From contig NZ_ANNV01000077.1 of the NCBI RefSeq assembly GCF_000346755.1, positions 1 through 64,000 on the forward strand: 64,000 nt of DNA, read 5' to 3'. This DNA comes from Pseudomonas sp. CBZ-4 (lineage in GTDB: Bacteria; Pseudomonadota; Gammaproteobacteria; Pseudomonadales; Pseudomonadaceae). Below are positions 26,441 through 35,233 of the stretch, one piece after another. The stretch's first letter is position 1. Each line of letters begins with the position of its first letter. The position numbers and the translations under genes were made by a program. The notes beneath the pieces were generated by a model. It had not been told where the DNA came from, searched no databases, and saw nothing but the letters and a program-made list of their open reading frames with translations.

Positions 26441-27787
26441 TCAAGCTGTAACCGCCGAACCCGGCACCTCCACCGCACTCAACCCCTCCTTCATCTTCTT
26501 GGCATCCCGCACAAAACACCGCGACGCCTGGAACAGAAACAGCATGGTCAAGAACAGCGCCACCGGAATCAGGTACATGGCGTCATGCAACCCCACCGCC
26601 TTATAAGCCTCGGTCATCTGCTCCGCCCCGGCCGCATACATCGCCGAATGGGCAAAGTGATCGGACAAGCCCCCCACCACAATTGGCCCCATGCCACCAC
26701 CCAGCAAGTACAACCCGGCGAAGAACAGCGCCATCGCCGTGGCCCGCAGGCGCGGCTCGACCACGTCCTGGATCGCCGTGTACACGCAGGTGTAGAAGTT
26801 ATAGGCAAACAGCCAGCCCACGCTGAATACCGCGACGAACACGCCGATCTCAATGCGCCCGGCATGCAAGGCCCAGGCGGTGCACACCGTCGAGATAATC
26901 AGGCTGAACGCCGCAAACAACAGCCGGCCATTGGCGATGCGCTGATGGATCTTGTCGGCCACCCAGCCGCCCAGGGTCAGGCCCACCAGGCCCGTCAGGC
27001 CGACGATGACCCCGGTGGCCACCGCCGCGTCCTGCAACGGCATCAGGAAGTAGCGCTGCAGCATCGGCACCAGGAACGAGTTGCAGGCATAGGTGGCAAA
27101 GTTAAAGCACAGGCCAGCCAGCACCAGCCAGAGGAAGGTCGGCACCGCCAGGACGCGGCGGATCGGGCGGTCCACGCGTTCCTGGGACACTTGCACGGTC
27201 TCCGCCGCGCCGCGCTTGGGCTCCTTGATATAGAACATGAACACCGCGAGGATCATCCCCGGCACGGCGGCAATAAAGAACGGTGCGCGCCAGCTGTCGA
27301 ACGCCTTGACCATCCAGCCGATGGTGAAAAATGCCAGCAACAAGCCCAGGGGCAAGCCAAGCATAAAGATGCCCATGGCCCGGGCGCGGCGGTGGGCGGG
27401 AAACAGGTCGCCGATCAGCGAGTTGGCCGCCGGTGCGTAGCTGGCCTCGCCGATGCCGATGCCCATGCGCACCAGCAGGAAGGTCCAGAAACTGCCGACC
27501 AGGCCATTGACCGCCGTCAGCCCGCTCCAGGCGAACAGGCCCCAGCCCATCAGTTTGCTGCGCGAACCGGTGTCGGCCATGCGCCCGAGGGGCAGGCCGG
27601 CAATGGCGTAGACGATGGTAAAGGCGGTACCGATGATGCCGAGCTGGAAGTCGCTCAGGTGCCATTCCATGCGGATCGGCTCGATGATGATCGCGGGAAT
27701 GGTGCGGTCGAAGAAGTTGAACAGGTTGGCCAGGAACAGCAGGAACAGAATGCGCCAGGCATTCGCCGCTTGGGTCGAGTTCTGCAT
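26441..27787 (-). CDS. MFS transporter (spinster/ExuT-like)
   Basis: A 448-residue MFS protein with 12 hydrophobic segments. TM1 reads LFLLFLANLFNFFDRTIPAI, and the TM2-3 loop has GLPLGRMADTGSRSKLMGWG. RMGIGIGEASYAPAANSLIGDLFP near residue 105 is characteristic of the spinster-like and related organic acid carriers. The substrate is unknown. There is no enzyme operon partner. An AACAATAA motif ends 12 bases before the start codon and suggests Crc/Hfq control, hence a non-preferred carbon source as cargo. Confidence 0.85.
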   Translation of the reverse strand: MQNSTQAANAWRILFLLFLANLFNFFDRTIPAIIIEPIRMEWHLSDFQLGIIGTAFTIVYAIAGLPLGRMADTGSRSKLMGWGLFAWSGLTAVNGLVGSFWTFLLVRMGIGIGEASYAPAANSLIGDLFPAHRRARAMGIFMLGLPLGLLLAFFTIGWMVKAFDSWRAPFFIAAVPGMILAVFMFYIKEPKRGAAETVQVSQERVDRPIRRVLAVPTFLWLVLAGLCFNFATYACNSFLVPMLQRYFLMPLQDAAVATGVIVGLTGLVGLTLGGWVADKIHQRIANGRLLFAAFSLIISTVCTAWALHAGRIEIGVFVAVFSVGWLFAYNFYTCVYTAIQDVVEPRLRATAMALFFAGLYLLGGGMGPIVVGGLSDHFAHSAMYAAGAEQMTEAYKAVGLHDAMYLIPVALFLTMLFLFQASRCFVRDAKKMKEGLSAVEVPGSAVTA

Positions 27788-27798
27788 GGGTCCGTCTC

Positions 27799-27810
27799 TT
27801 TTATTGTTAT
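27799..27810 (-). promoter_or_regulatory. Crc/Hfq-type AANAANAA motif before the MFS start
   Basis: The gene strand reads ATAACAATAAAA, containing AACAATAA, a perfect AANAANAA, 12-23 bases upstream of the ATG and overlapping the ribosome-binding region. Confidence 0.58.
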
Positions 27811-28038
27811 GAGAGCTGCGATGCCCGATGCATCCTGCCCGGTATCAGCAACATAGTCAGGCTGGCGGCGCTTGTCTGTAATGATTCGTAAAGCTGATAG
27901 GGCATGATTTCCCCCAGATTCATGGGACTTCCCCTACGAAAATATATATCTGCGCCCCTCTTCCCAACGGCCATGGCGCAGATAGAATGGCGAGCCTTCC
28001 CGTAGTACCCCCTCTTACATTTCTTATCGATGACGTCC

Positions 28039-28404
28039 ATGTCCGAAGCCAGTCCGTGCCTGAATTGTGGTGCCTGCTGTTCACACTTCCGTGTGTCTTT
28101 TTTCTGGGGTGAGTGCGCCTCCTCCGGCGGGACGGTACCGGACGATCTGGTGGTGCAGATCAATCCGACGCGCGTGGCCATGATCGGCACCGACCAGAAA
28201 CCCGTGCGTTGCTGCAGCCTTGAAGGCGAAGTGGGCAAAGGCACCCGTTGCTCGATCTACGAGCAACGGTCGAGCACCTGCCGTGAGTTTGAAGCGTCCT
28301 GGCACGAGGGCGTACAGAACGTCGATTGCGATGCCGCCCGCGCGGCCTTTGGCCTGGCGCCGCTGGAGATGCCCTTCGAGCTGGACCTGCCCATCAGCGC
28401 TTAG
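28039..28404 (+). CDS. YkgJ-family cysteine cluster protein
   Basis: A 121-residue protein with the family cluster CLNCGACC near the N-terminus (residues 6-13) plus later cysteines (CAS, RCCSLEGE, RCSIYEQRSSTCREF, VDCDAA), consistent with a zinc or Fe-S site of the UPF0153/YkgJ type. Biochemical role is unknown. Start ATG 28039 (MSEASPCLNCG) is preferred; an in-frame ATG at 28030 would add three residues, and neither has a convincing ribosome site. Expressed alone, divergent from the MFS gene. Confidence 0.8.
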   Translation: MSEASPCLNCGACCSHFRVSFFWGECASSGGTVPDDLVVQINPTRVAMIGTDQKPVRCCSLEGEVGKGTRCSIYEQRSSTCREFEASWHEGVQNVDCDAARAAFGLAPLEMPFELDLPISA

Positions 28405-28543
28405 CATCAAACGCTATGGCCGGCATGCCAAAATCGTAGAGATCAAAGTGCCATTATCCATGGCGAATTTCGCAGGCCTTCTATACTCGAGGTCGTAGGC
28501 CATCGCTGTAGGCAATGGCGCAACGACTTTTACGGGACATGCT

Positions 28544-30808
28544 ATGGAATGGCTTGGTCTGCATTTTTTTACCGAGCTTCCAGAGAACGGGCACTTATTA
28601 CTCAATTGCAGTCATAACCCCTTCCTGGTTCTGCTGGCCTACCTGGTCGCGTGTGCGGCGGGTTTTGGCACCCTTGATATGGCCGAGCGGGTCGGCCACG
28701 TCGAAGACCCTACCGCTCGTCGCCGCTGGCGCTGGCTCGGTGCCGGTTGCCTGGCGGGTGGCATCTGGTCCACCCACTTCATCAGCATGCTGGCCTTTCA
28801 GGCGCCCATTGCCATTCATTACGAATTGATCATGACGTTCGCCTCGCTGCTGATCGCCATGATCGCCGCGCTGTTCGCCATGAAAACCCTCAGCCACACC
28901 CATCTGCGGTTCCATCAGTACCTGCTGGCGTCGGTATGGATGGGCCTGGGCATCGCCCTGATGCACTACGTGGGCATGTCGGCCATGCGCTCCCAGGCCG
29001 CGGTGTATTTCGAATCCGGGTTGTTCATGGCCTCGGTGGGCATTGCCATCGGCGCCAGCCTGGCGGCGCTGTTGCTGTCGAGCTACCTGCGCAACGGTGC
29101 CGGGGTGTTCCACCAACTGCTCAAGTACGCCGCCAGCCTGGTACTGGGCGCCGGCATCCTGAGCATGCATTTCACCGGCATGGCGGCCATGCGCATGCTG
29201 GTGCCCACTGGCGCCGATCTATCGCTGCCATTGGACAACAACCCCATTCAACTCGGCCTGTCCGTCGCCGTGATCACGCTGTTGGTGATTGGCAGCAGCG
29301 TCAGCGCCGCCCTCGCGGACAAGAAGCTTCAGCATAAGGAACGCGACCTGCGCCGGGTCAACGCCCTGCTCAGCGAACTGGACCAGGCCCGCGCCTCCCT
29401 GCAACAGGTGGCGCACTTTGACGCGTTGACCAGCCTGCTCAATCGGCGCGGTTTCAACCAGATCTTTGCCGAGAAGCTCGACGAGAAAACCAGGACTCAC
29501 GGCATGATGGCCGTGGTTTTCCTCGATATCGATCATTTCAAACGCATCAACGACAGCCTCGGGCATGACGCAGGCGACCAGTTGCTCACCGTGCTCGCCG
29601 CGCATATCAAAGGCACGGTGCGCAGTCATGAAGATGTGGTGGCTCGGTTCGGTGGCGATGAGTTCTGCATTCTGATCAGCGTCCATCACCGTGACGAAGC
29701 GCGCCACCTGGCCCAACGCATCATGCAAAAAATGAAAGAACCGATCGAACTGGCCGGGCGGCGCATGGTGATGACCACCAGCATTGGTATCAGCCTGTTT
29801 CCCGATGATGGCCTCACCTGTGAAGAGCTGCTGAAAACCGCCGACCTGGCGCTGTACCAATCCAAGGACACCGGGCGCAACAGCCTGACCTTCTTCAGCT
29901 CCAACCTGAAAACCCGCGCCTTCCTCGAACTGCAACTGGAAGAAGAACTGCGCGGTGCCCTGCGTGCGCGCAACCAACTGGTGCTGTTCTACCAACCGAT
30001 CTTCGACATGAAGCTGGGCAAGGTCACGCGCCTGGAGGCCCTGGTGCGCTGGCAGCACCCGGTGCATGGCCTGCTCGCCCCGGACCGCTTTATCGGCATC
30101 GCCGAAAACAATGGGCTGATTGCCGACCTGGACCACTGGGTATTGCGCCAGGCCTGTCATGACCTGAGCCTGTTGTCTGACCGGGGCTACACCGAACTGA
30201 CCATGGCGGTGAACTGCTCGGCCCTCAACCTGGCCCGCGACGAACTGGCCGACGAGATCGAAGACGCCCTGCGCTTCAGCGGCATCGCGGCCCACCGCCT
30301 GGAACTGGAAGTCACCGAAAACGCCCTGATGGGCAATATCAGCAGCACCCTCGCCCTGTTGCGGCAGATCCGTGCGCTGGGCGTGTCGCTGGCCATCGAC
30401 GACTTCGGCACCGGGTATTCGTCCCTCGCCTATCTCAAGCGCCTGCCGCTGAACACCTTGAAGATCGATCGCTCATTTATCCAGGACATCCCCAAGTCCA
30501 CCGCCGACATCGAGATCGTCCAGGCGATTATCGGCATGGCCCACACCCTGCACCTGCAAGTGGTGACCGAAGGCGTGGAAACCCAGGCGCAATTCGAGCT
30601 GCTGCTCAAGCATGGCTGCGATTACGTCCAGGGTTACCTGTTGAGCCCGGCGGTGTGTGCCGCCGACGTGATCGGTGTCATCCAGGGCATTCAGATGCGT
30701 AATCCGTTGTACCCATTCAGCGTGGCGGGCACCAAGGACCCGCTGGCCCCCAGAAGTCCCTCCCCGGTCCGTATCGGCCCCACTTCGGTGATTCGGCCAA
30801 TTCGCTGA
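28544..30808 (+). CDS. MHYT-GGDEF-EAL membrane c-di-GMP signalling protein
   Basis: A 754-residue inner-membrane protein. Residues 1-265 form an MHYT sensor with about seven helices and the repeated motif (WSTHFISML, LMHYVGMSA, SMHFTGMAA), proposed to bind copper and sense oxygen, CO or NO. A GGDEF domain follows (FGGDEFCIL near 369-377; active-site motif intact), then an EAL domain (LEALVRW near 496, ELEVTENAL, DDFGTGYSS and EGVETQ all present), so both cyclase and phosphodiesterase motifs look functional. The I-site RxxD is not evident where expected. Likely regulates biofilm or motility in response to a gas or redox cue. Monocistronic. Confidence 0.94.
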   Translation: MEWLGLHFFTELPENGHLLLNCSHNPFLVLLAYLVACAAGFGTLDMAERVGHVEDPTARRRWRWLGAGCLAGGIWSTHFISMLAFQAPIAIHYELIMTFASLLIAMIAALFAMKTLSHTHLRFHQYLLASVWMGLGIALMHYVGMSAMRSQAAVYFESGLFMASVGIAIGASLAALLLSSYLRNGAGVFHQLLKYAASLVLGAGILSMHFTGMAAMRMLVPTGADLSLPLDNNPIQLGLSVAVITLLVIGSSVSAALADKKLQHKERDLRRVNALLSELDQARASLQQVAHFDALTSLLNRRGFNQIFAEKLDEKTRTHGMMAVVFLDIDHFKRINDSLGHDAGDQLLTVLAAHIKGTVRSHEDVVARFGGDEFCILISVHHRDEARHLAQRIMQKMKEPIELAGRRMVMTTSIGISLFPDDGLTCEELLKTADLALYQSKDTGRNSLTFFSSNLKTRAFLELQLEEELRGALRARNQLVLFYQPIFDMKLGKVTRLEALVRWQHPVHGLLAPDRFIGIAENNGLIADLDHWVLRQACHDLSLLSDRGYTELTMAVNCSALNLARDELADEIEDALRFSGIAAHRLELEVTENALMGNISSTLALLRQIRALGVSLAIDDFGTGYSSLAYLKRLPLNTLKIDRSFIQDIPKSTADIEIVQAIIGMAHTLHLQVVTEGVETQAQFELLLKHGCDYVQGYLLSPAVCAADVIGVIQGIQMRNPLYPFSVAGTKDPLAPRSPSPVRIGPTSVIRPIR

Positions 30809-31012
30809 CGCCGAAACTTTGGCATTTCGCCATCATTTGCTTAAAGAAACCCGACAGACGGCCGATTCATCAGAGTCCGGCCACGATTTCCCTTGAAAAA
30901 GCAGGGTTAAACCCACGCGTCCCGGACGAAAACGCGCTGCAAAGTCGCGAACTCCCATTCAGTGATGGCTCCTTGAATTCTTCCAGCCATCCGTCCAAGT
31001 ACATGGCGCCCA

Positions 31013-33190
31013 ATGACTTCCAAAAATAACTCTGCCACCGTGGTTCCCGACGAGTTGCCGACAGCACCTGCGGAAAAATCCCCAGGTTCAAAGTCATTGA
31101 GCAGCGCCCGCCCGCTGGCGACCCAGCAGTACTTGTACTTCACCGAAACCAATACCGACCGCATCCTCGACAACCTCGACGGCCTGCGTGACATGGTGTT
31201 CCCGCGCCTGCCCCAACAGGAAGGCGACGGCGACCCGCGCAACGAGCAGGAATTTCCCTCGGTATGCCTGATCGGCCTGGGCCGCTGCGGTTCGAACATC
31301 GCGCTGGACGTGGCGGAACTGGTGTACAACGCGCGCAAGTTCTACCTGAACGAATTCAGTAACGAAGACAAGTCGGTGGACAAGGGCTACAGCCCGGCCC
31401 AGTGGATTCGCAACAACCTGCGCCTGGGCGGCGGCAAGGCCAGCAAGCCGGTATTCCTGGTGGAACCGCTGGTGATGCTGGGCGACTTGGACAAGGACAT
31501 CGCCGGGCGCATCCGCTTCTCGCGCAAGGGCGAAAAAAGCGGCTTCTTGCGCGACTACAGCAAGATGAAAATCATGGACCTCTCGGAAGTCCATGCCGGT
31601 GGCGCCGGTAACGCGCCGATCCTCGGCCAGTACCTGGCCAAGATCATCCTCAACAAGGACACCCAGCGTTTCTCCAGCCCCGACTGGAAAATGATCCACT
31701 CGTACCTGATCGACTCCTGCGGCATCAAGGCCAACCAGTCGCGCCTGTACTTCTCGATCTTCAGCGCCGGCGGTGGTACTGGCTCGGGCATGGCCTCGGA
31801 ATTCGGCCTGGCCCAGCAGCACTCCTATATGAACAAGACGTTCGACACCAAGCCCGCCGACGAGCACGACAGCAAGAGCGGCCACGCGTTTGTGTTCGAG
31901 CCGATCTTCACCAGCGGCATCTGCGTGCTGCCGAATATCTCCGACCACCGCAGCGAAATGTCCGAGGCGCTGCACATCAACGCGGGGCGTTTGCTCTGCA
32001 AGTATCTGTCGGAAGAATGGGATTTCTCGTACAACTTCGCCAACGAAGACAGCAGCGAAGCCAGCGTGAAGGGGCGTATCCGGCCGTGGAACGCGATGAT
32101 GCTGATCTCCAACGACATCATGCGTTACGCCGAAGAAAGCGATGACGGCAATATCCAGAACATTGACGTCAATGCCATGGAAAAACACGCCAACCAGTAC
32201 ATCTCCCAGCAGATCTTCAACATCCTCACCGCCCAGGCGGTGACCACCGACTACGACCAGAACTACTTCCGTCGCGCCGGTATCGACATTGGCGAGACCA
32301 TCCGCCTGGATGCCAACGACCTGTTCATGAGCCTGGCCGGCCCGGTGGCGATTGCCTACGCCGAATCCGTGGTCCCGGAAACCCCGGCGCCGTCCAATGA
32401 CAAGTTCAAGGTGTTCGATAAAGAACCGCAGCGCCTGAACATCGACGACCTGTTCTTCCGCTCCATCGACCTGCCGCACTTCAACAAGGTCACCCAGGCC
32501 ATCGAAGGCATCAGCCTGTTGCCGATCGAGTCCAAGCGCTACAAGGCGTCCCTGGAGCAGTACAAGAATTCCGGCTACGACGCGGCGGCGCTGCACGACC
32601 TGCACTTCTTCAAGAACTGCTCGTCGGTGGTGTCCATCGTTTCGTTGCCCAAGGACTACAAGCTGTCCTACATGGACCTGAACCGGCTCAAGACCCACCT
32701 CAACAGCCTGTTCCCCAACACCACGCTCAAGCGGTATGCCTTGGTGATCGGCGCTTCGGCCAACCTGTCGCTGACCACCCTGATCGCCAAGAGCCCGTGC
32801 CTGTCGGATGATTTCCTCACGCTGATCGTGGCGTTTATCAAGCGCTGTTTTGCGCGCAACCCGTACCGTTTCGATGAGACGCTGGACAACTCGATCCTGG
32901 ACTTCATCATCCACGAGGACTTCGACGAAGACCGCATCGACGAGTTGCTCAACGAGTTTGAAAACCCGGCGAAGATCCTCGATACCAACTGGTACGCGAT
33001 CAAGCCGATGTATGAGAAGAAGTACCGCGAGCTGATCAACGACAAAGAGAAGTTTGTCTCGATCAATGACATTCGACTGTCACGGGATTGCGTGAAGAAG
33101 GCGATCAAGTACCTGCGCGAGATCTATCGTCATCGCATCGGCAAGACCAAGGTCATTTCCTTGAACAACTACACCGGCAAGACGTTCTAG
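31013..33190 (+). CDS. Large tubulin/FtsZ-superfamily GTPase-like protein
   Basis: A 725-residue protein. CLIGLGRCGSNIALDVAELV near residues 84-103 resembles the nucleotide-binding first glycine loop of tubulin/FtsZ (tubulin GQCGNQ), and SAGGGTGSGMASEFG near 250-264 contains the tubulin signature GGGTGSG. A leading Ser/Pro-rich segment (1-40) precedes the fold. The C-terminal 350 residues are not recognisable as FtsZ or TubZ tails. It is much longer than division FtsZ (about 390) and has no ftsA/ftsQ neighbours. It may belong to the FtsZ-like families described computationally by Makarova and Koonin, or to the Pfam tubulin-like group. Function is unknown; GTP binding and polymerisation are inferred. 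No strong ribosome site is visible. Confidence 0.78.
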   Translation: MTSKNNSATVVPDELPTAPAEKSPGSKSLSSARPLATQQYLYFTETNTDRILDNLDGLRDMVFPRLPQQEGDGDPRNEQEFPSVCLIGLGRCGSNIALDVAELVYNARKFYLNEFSNEDKSVDKGYSPAQWIRNNLRLGGGKASKPVFLVEPLVMLGDLDKDIAGRIRFSRKGEKSGFLRDYSKMKIMDLSEVHAGGAGNAPILGQYLAKIILNKDTQRFSSPDWKMIHSYLIDSCGIKANQSRLYFSIFSAGGGTGSGMASEFGLAQQHSYMNKTFDTKPADEHDSKSGHAFVFEPIFTSGICVLPNISDHRSEMSEALHINAGRLLCKYLSEEWDFSYNFANEDSSEASVKGRIRPWNAMMLISNDIMRYAEESDDGNIQNIDVNAMEKHANQYISQQIFNILTAQAVTTDYDQNYFRRAGIDIGETIRLDANDLFMSLAGPVAIAYAESVVPETPAPSNDKFKVFDKEPQRLNIDDLFFRSIDLPHFNKVTQAIEGISLLPIESKRYKASLEQYKNSGYDAAALHDLHFFKNCSSVVSIVSLPKDYKLSYMDLNRLKTHLNSLFPNTTLKRYALVIGASANLSLTTLIAKSPCLSDDFLTLIVAFIKRCFARNPYRFDETLDNSILDFIIHEDFDEDRIDELLNEFENPAKILDTNWYAIKPMYEKKYRELINDKEKFVSINDIRLSRDCVKKAIKYLREIYRHRIGKTKVISLNNYTGKTF

Positions 33191-33198
33191 GCCGCGGA

Positions 33199-33222
33199 GG
33201 CGGCGCCACTCGGCGCCGCCGC
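33199..33222. terminator. Hairpin between two convergent genes
   Basis: GGCGGCGCC (33199-33207) and GGCGCCGCC (33212-33220) form a perfect 9-bp stem with a 4-base loop in the 36-bp gap between the tubulin-like and glycosyltransferase genes. The T tract is weak, so its strength is uncertain. Confidence 0.55.
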
Positions 33223-33226
33223 CCTG

Positions 33227-34318
33227 TTATTGGGCCAGGCGCTGGCGCAGGAAGGCCAGGATGGTTTGCTCGTCCGCCGCCTTGGCGGGCCGGGGCATGT
33301 GCTGCGGCCATCCGGCGTCCTTCGCCTGCAGCAGCTTCTTCTGCTCAGCCTCGTCCCAGCGTCGTATTTCCTTGCAGGCGGATTCCCACCAGCCGTGTCG
33401 GCAGACGTCGTAGTACGGGTGCTCGGGCGCGGAGCTGCCGTAGAGCAAGTCACGGCCGACCTTCTTCAGATGCTTGCGCAGGTTGCGCAACTGCCACTTG
33501 ATCCACACGCGCTGCAGTGGCGATGGCATCGGCTTGAAGCGCGGCACATCCAGGCAGCGTGCGACCAGTTCCGGGCTGAACGCCTCACCGTGCAGGCCAA
33601 AAAAGTGCGCCTGCATGGCATGGAAGAAGCGCTTGTCGGCGTAAAAGTGGTGCACGAACTTGCGCGCCTCGCGCACCGGCTTGCCGCGCATCGCGAAGGA
33701 AATCGCCACCTGCTCGATGGTGTGGATGTCGAACGACTCGCGGGTCCACTCGTCGATAAAGCCGATCGCCGTTTCGAGCAGCGGTGCGTCACTCGCCCGC
33801 ACACCGCACAGGCCGCTGTTGTATAGCTTGAAACCATTGCTGGCACTGATGCCATGGGCCTGTAGGTCGCGACCCAATTTGAGGTAGTCCGGACGCTTGC
33901 AGACGTAGCTCCAGTCGTATTCGAACTCGTCCATCACATACTGGCCGGGCTCGATCAGCTCGAGTACGCGGTGGGGCGATTTGAGAAACAGCGTGTCGGT
34001 ATCAACGAACAGGGTCTTGTCCGCCAGCGTCAGCCCATGGGCGATGGCGCAGGCCTTGCGGCGGTGGGTGTAGCCGTTGTCGCCCTGCCACCGGGTCAAG
34101 GTCTGCTCATCCAGTGCGAGCGTTTCGACTGGCCAGCCGGTGTAGTCCTGCGGACGATCCGTCATGACCCGAATGCACAACGACTCGCCCTGCTTGAGCT
34201 GCGACAGGGCGGTGAGGATGCTGAACTTGGCCTCGCGTCGATAAACATCCTGTTCACCGTAGACAAGGTAGAGCAGCTGGTGCGGGGTTTTTAGTAAGGG
34301 CGGCAGCGTGGACGGCAT
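33227..34318 (-). CDS. Putative glycosyltransferase (GT-A-like)
   Basis: A 363-residue soluble protein. It begins with a beta strand typical of GT-A nucleotide-sugar folds (LLYLVYGEQDVYRREAKFS), and LADKTLFVDTDTLFLKSP near residue 105 supplies a DxD-type metal/nucleotide motif. An acceptor-domain-like segment (NGFKLYNSGLCGVRAS) follows near 165. The C-terminal 90 residues are basic and helical. I place it with bacterial glycosyltransferase-like proteins of unknown acceptor. ATG 34318 is preferred to 34330 because GGAG lies six bases upstream of it. It is convergent with the tubulin-like gene. Confidence 0.65.
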   Translation of the reverse strand: MPSTLPPLLKTPHQLLYLVYGEQDVYRREAKFSILTALSQLKQGESLCIRVMTDRPQDYTGWPVETLALDEQTLTRWQGDNGYTHRRKACAIAHGLTLADKTLFVDTDTLFLKSPHRVLELIEPGQYVMDEFEYDWSYVCKRPDYLKLGRDLQAHGISASNGFKLYNSGLCGVRASDAPLLETAIGFIDEWTRESFDIHTIEQVAISFAMRGKPVREARKFVHHFYADKRFFHAMQAHFFGLHGEAFSPELVARCLDVPRFKPMPSPLQRVWIKWQLRNLRKHLKKVGRDLLYGSSAPEHPYYDVCRHGWWESACKEIRRWDEAEQKKLLQAKDAGWPQHMPRPAKAADEQTILAFLRQRLAQ

Positions 34319-34589
34319 GACGGGCTCCATGGAACAAGCCGCGAACTTTACCGGAATCCACTGACAAATCCGCGCAACCCGCAGATTTATCTTACAAATG
34401 ACCCTTGTTTATTCACACCAGGAAACAATTCTCCCACCGGTTAGCCGGGCTCAAAACTGTTCCCATGACGCGCACGTCACCCTGCGCTGTGACCTTTCTC
34501 TACGGCAACTTGCCATCACGGCGCCAGCGGTTACTCCGCTACACACTTCTGCCAGGGAAAAACATGCACCTTTTTTGTGCGAGGTTTTC

Positions 34590-34892
34590 TTACGCTGCCC
34601 TTTCCTGGATCAGAATCCACGGCGAAACCACCACGGCCCACAGGCTCGGATCACGCTCAACCAGGTCCAATGCCCGCGTCGCAGACACTTCGCCAAGGCT
34701 GCCCGAGGCCAGCCAGGCAGCCACTTTGTCACGGTTGTCCTCGGCCATTCCTTCGGCGGCCTCGATCAAATCCAGGCCGGCATCGACCCACAATAGGGCA
34801 CCCTTGGCAAAGAACGGTTCAAGCTCCTTCCAGGAAATTTCGGCGGTTTCACCGAGCAGCTTGGCATAGAGGGTGCTAGGTTCTTGCGTCAT
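34590..34892 (-). CDS. DUF2288 family protein
   Basis: A 100-residue acidic, soluble, probably all-helical protein beginning MTQEPSTLYAKLLGETAEI, with the conserved SWKELEPFFAKGALL and VERDPSLWAVVVSPW segments of DUF2288. Function unknown. AAGGTG lies seven bases upstream of the ATG. Stands alone between the glycosyltransferase gene and the bra operon. Confidence 0.8.
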   Translation of the reverse strand: MTQEPSTLYAKLLGETAEISWKELEPFFAKGALLWVDAGLDLIEAAEGMAEDNRDKVAAWLASGSLGEVSATRALDLVERDPSLWAVVVSPWILIQERAA

Positions 34893-35115
34893 GGGAGTTC
34901 ACCTTGGGGAAAAAACGGCGCAATCATAACGTCACGCCCTTGGTAGAAAAACCCAGTTGCAAATGAGGCATCGATAGAAAGTGTCAGAAAAGCCAAGGAT
35001 TGCCTGAAACTCTGGCATAAGCCCGCCGCAATTCTGTCTTTTTCTTTCATTTAAGCGACACACCCGGGTTTTGCCCCCAGCAGCCAGCTTTTCAAGCGAT
35101 CAACCGGCGCTCTAC

Positions 35116-35131
35116 ACTGTACCGGTACAGT
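35116..35131. promoter_or_regulatory. 16-bp perfect palindrome upstream of braC
   Basis: ACTGTACCGGTACAGT is a perfect 16-bp palindrome 103 bp before the braC start. Just downstream are two adjacent copies of GATATCCGA (35152-35160, 35161-35169), and then an AT-rich TATAAAAAATAC stretch that could be the -10 region. It looks like an operator for a dimeric regulator; which one is unknown. Otherwise the 341-bp gap holds no gene. Confidence 0.5.
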
Positions 35132-35233
35132 TGCCAGGTCGCTGCCGGGGGGATATCCGAGATATCCGATCCGGTTCTGCAGCTCACAAGGCCGCTAGAA
35201 CTATAAAAAATACAACAGTAAGAGTGGAGCACT

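Noticed and set aside
31013-33190. Tubulin-like protein considered as the cell-division FtsZ
   Set aside because: Length, C-terminal half and gene neighbourhood do not match ftsZ, which lies in the dcw cluster.
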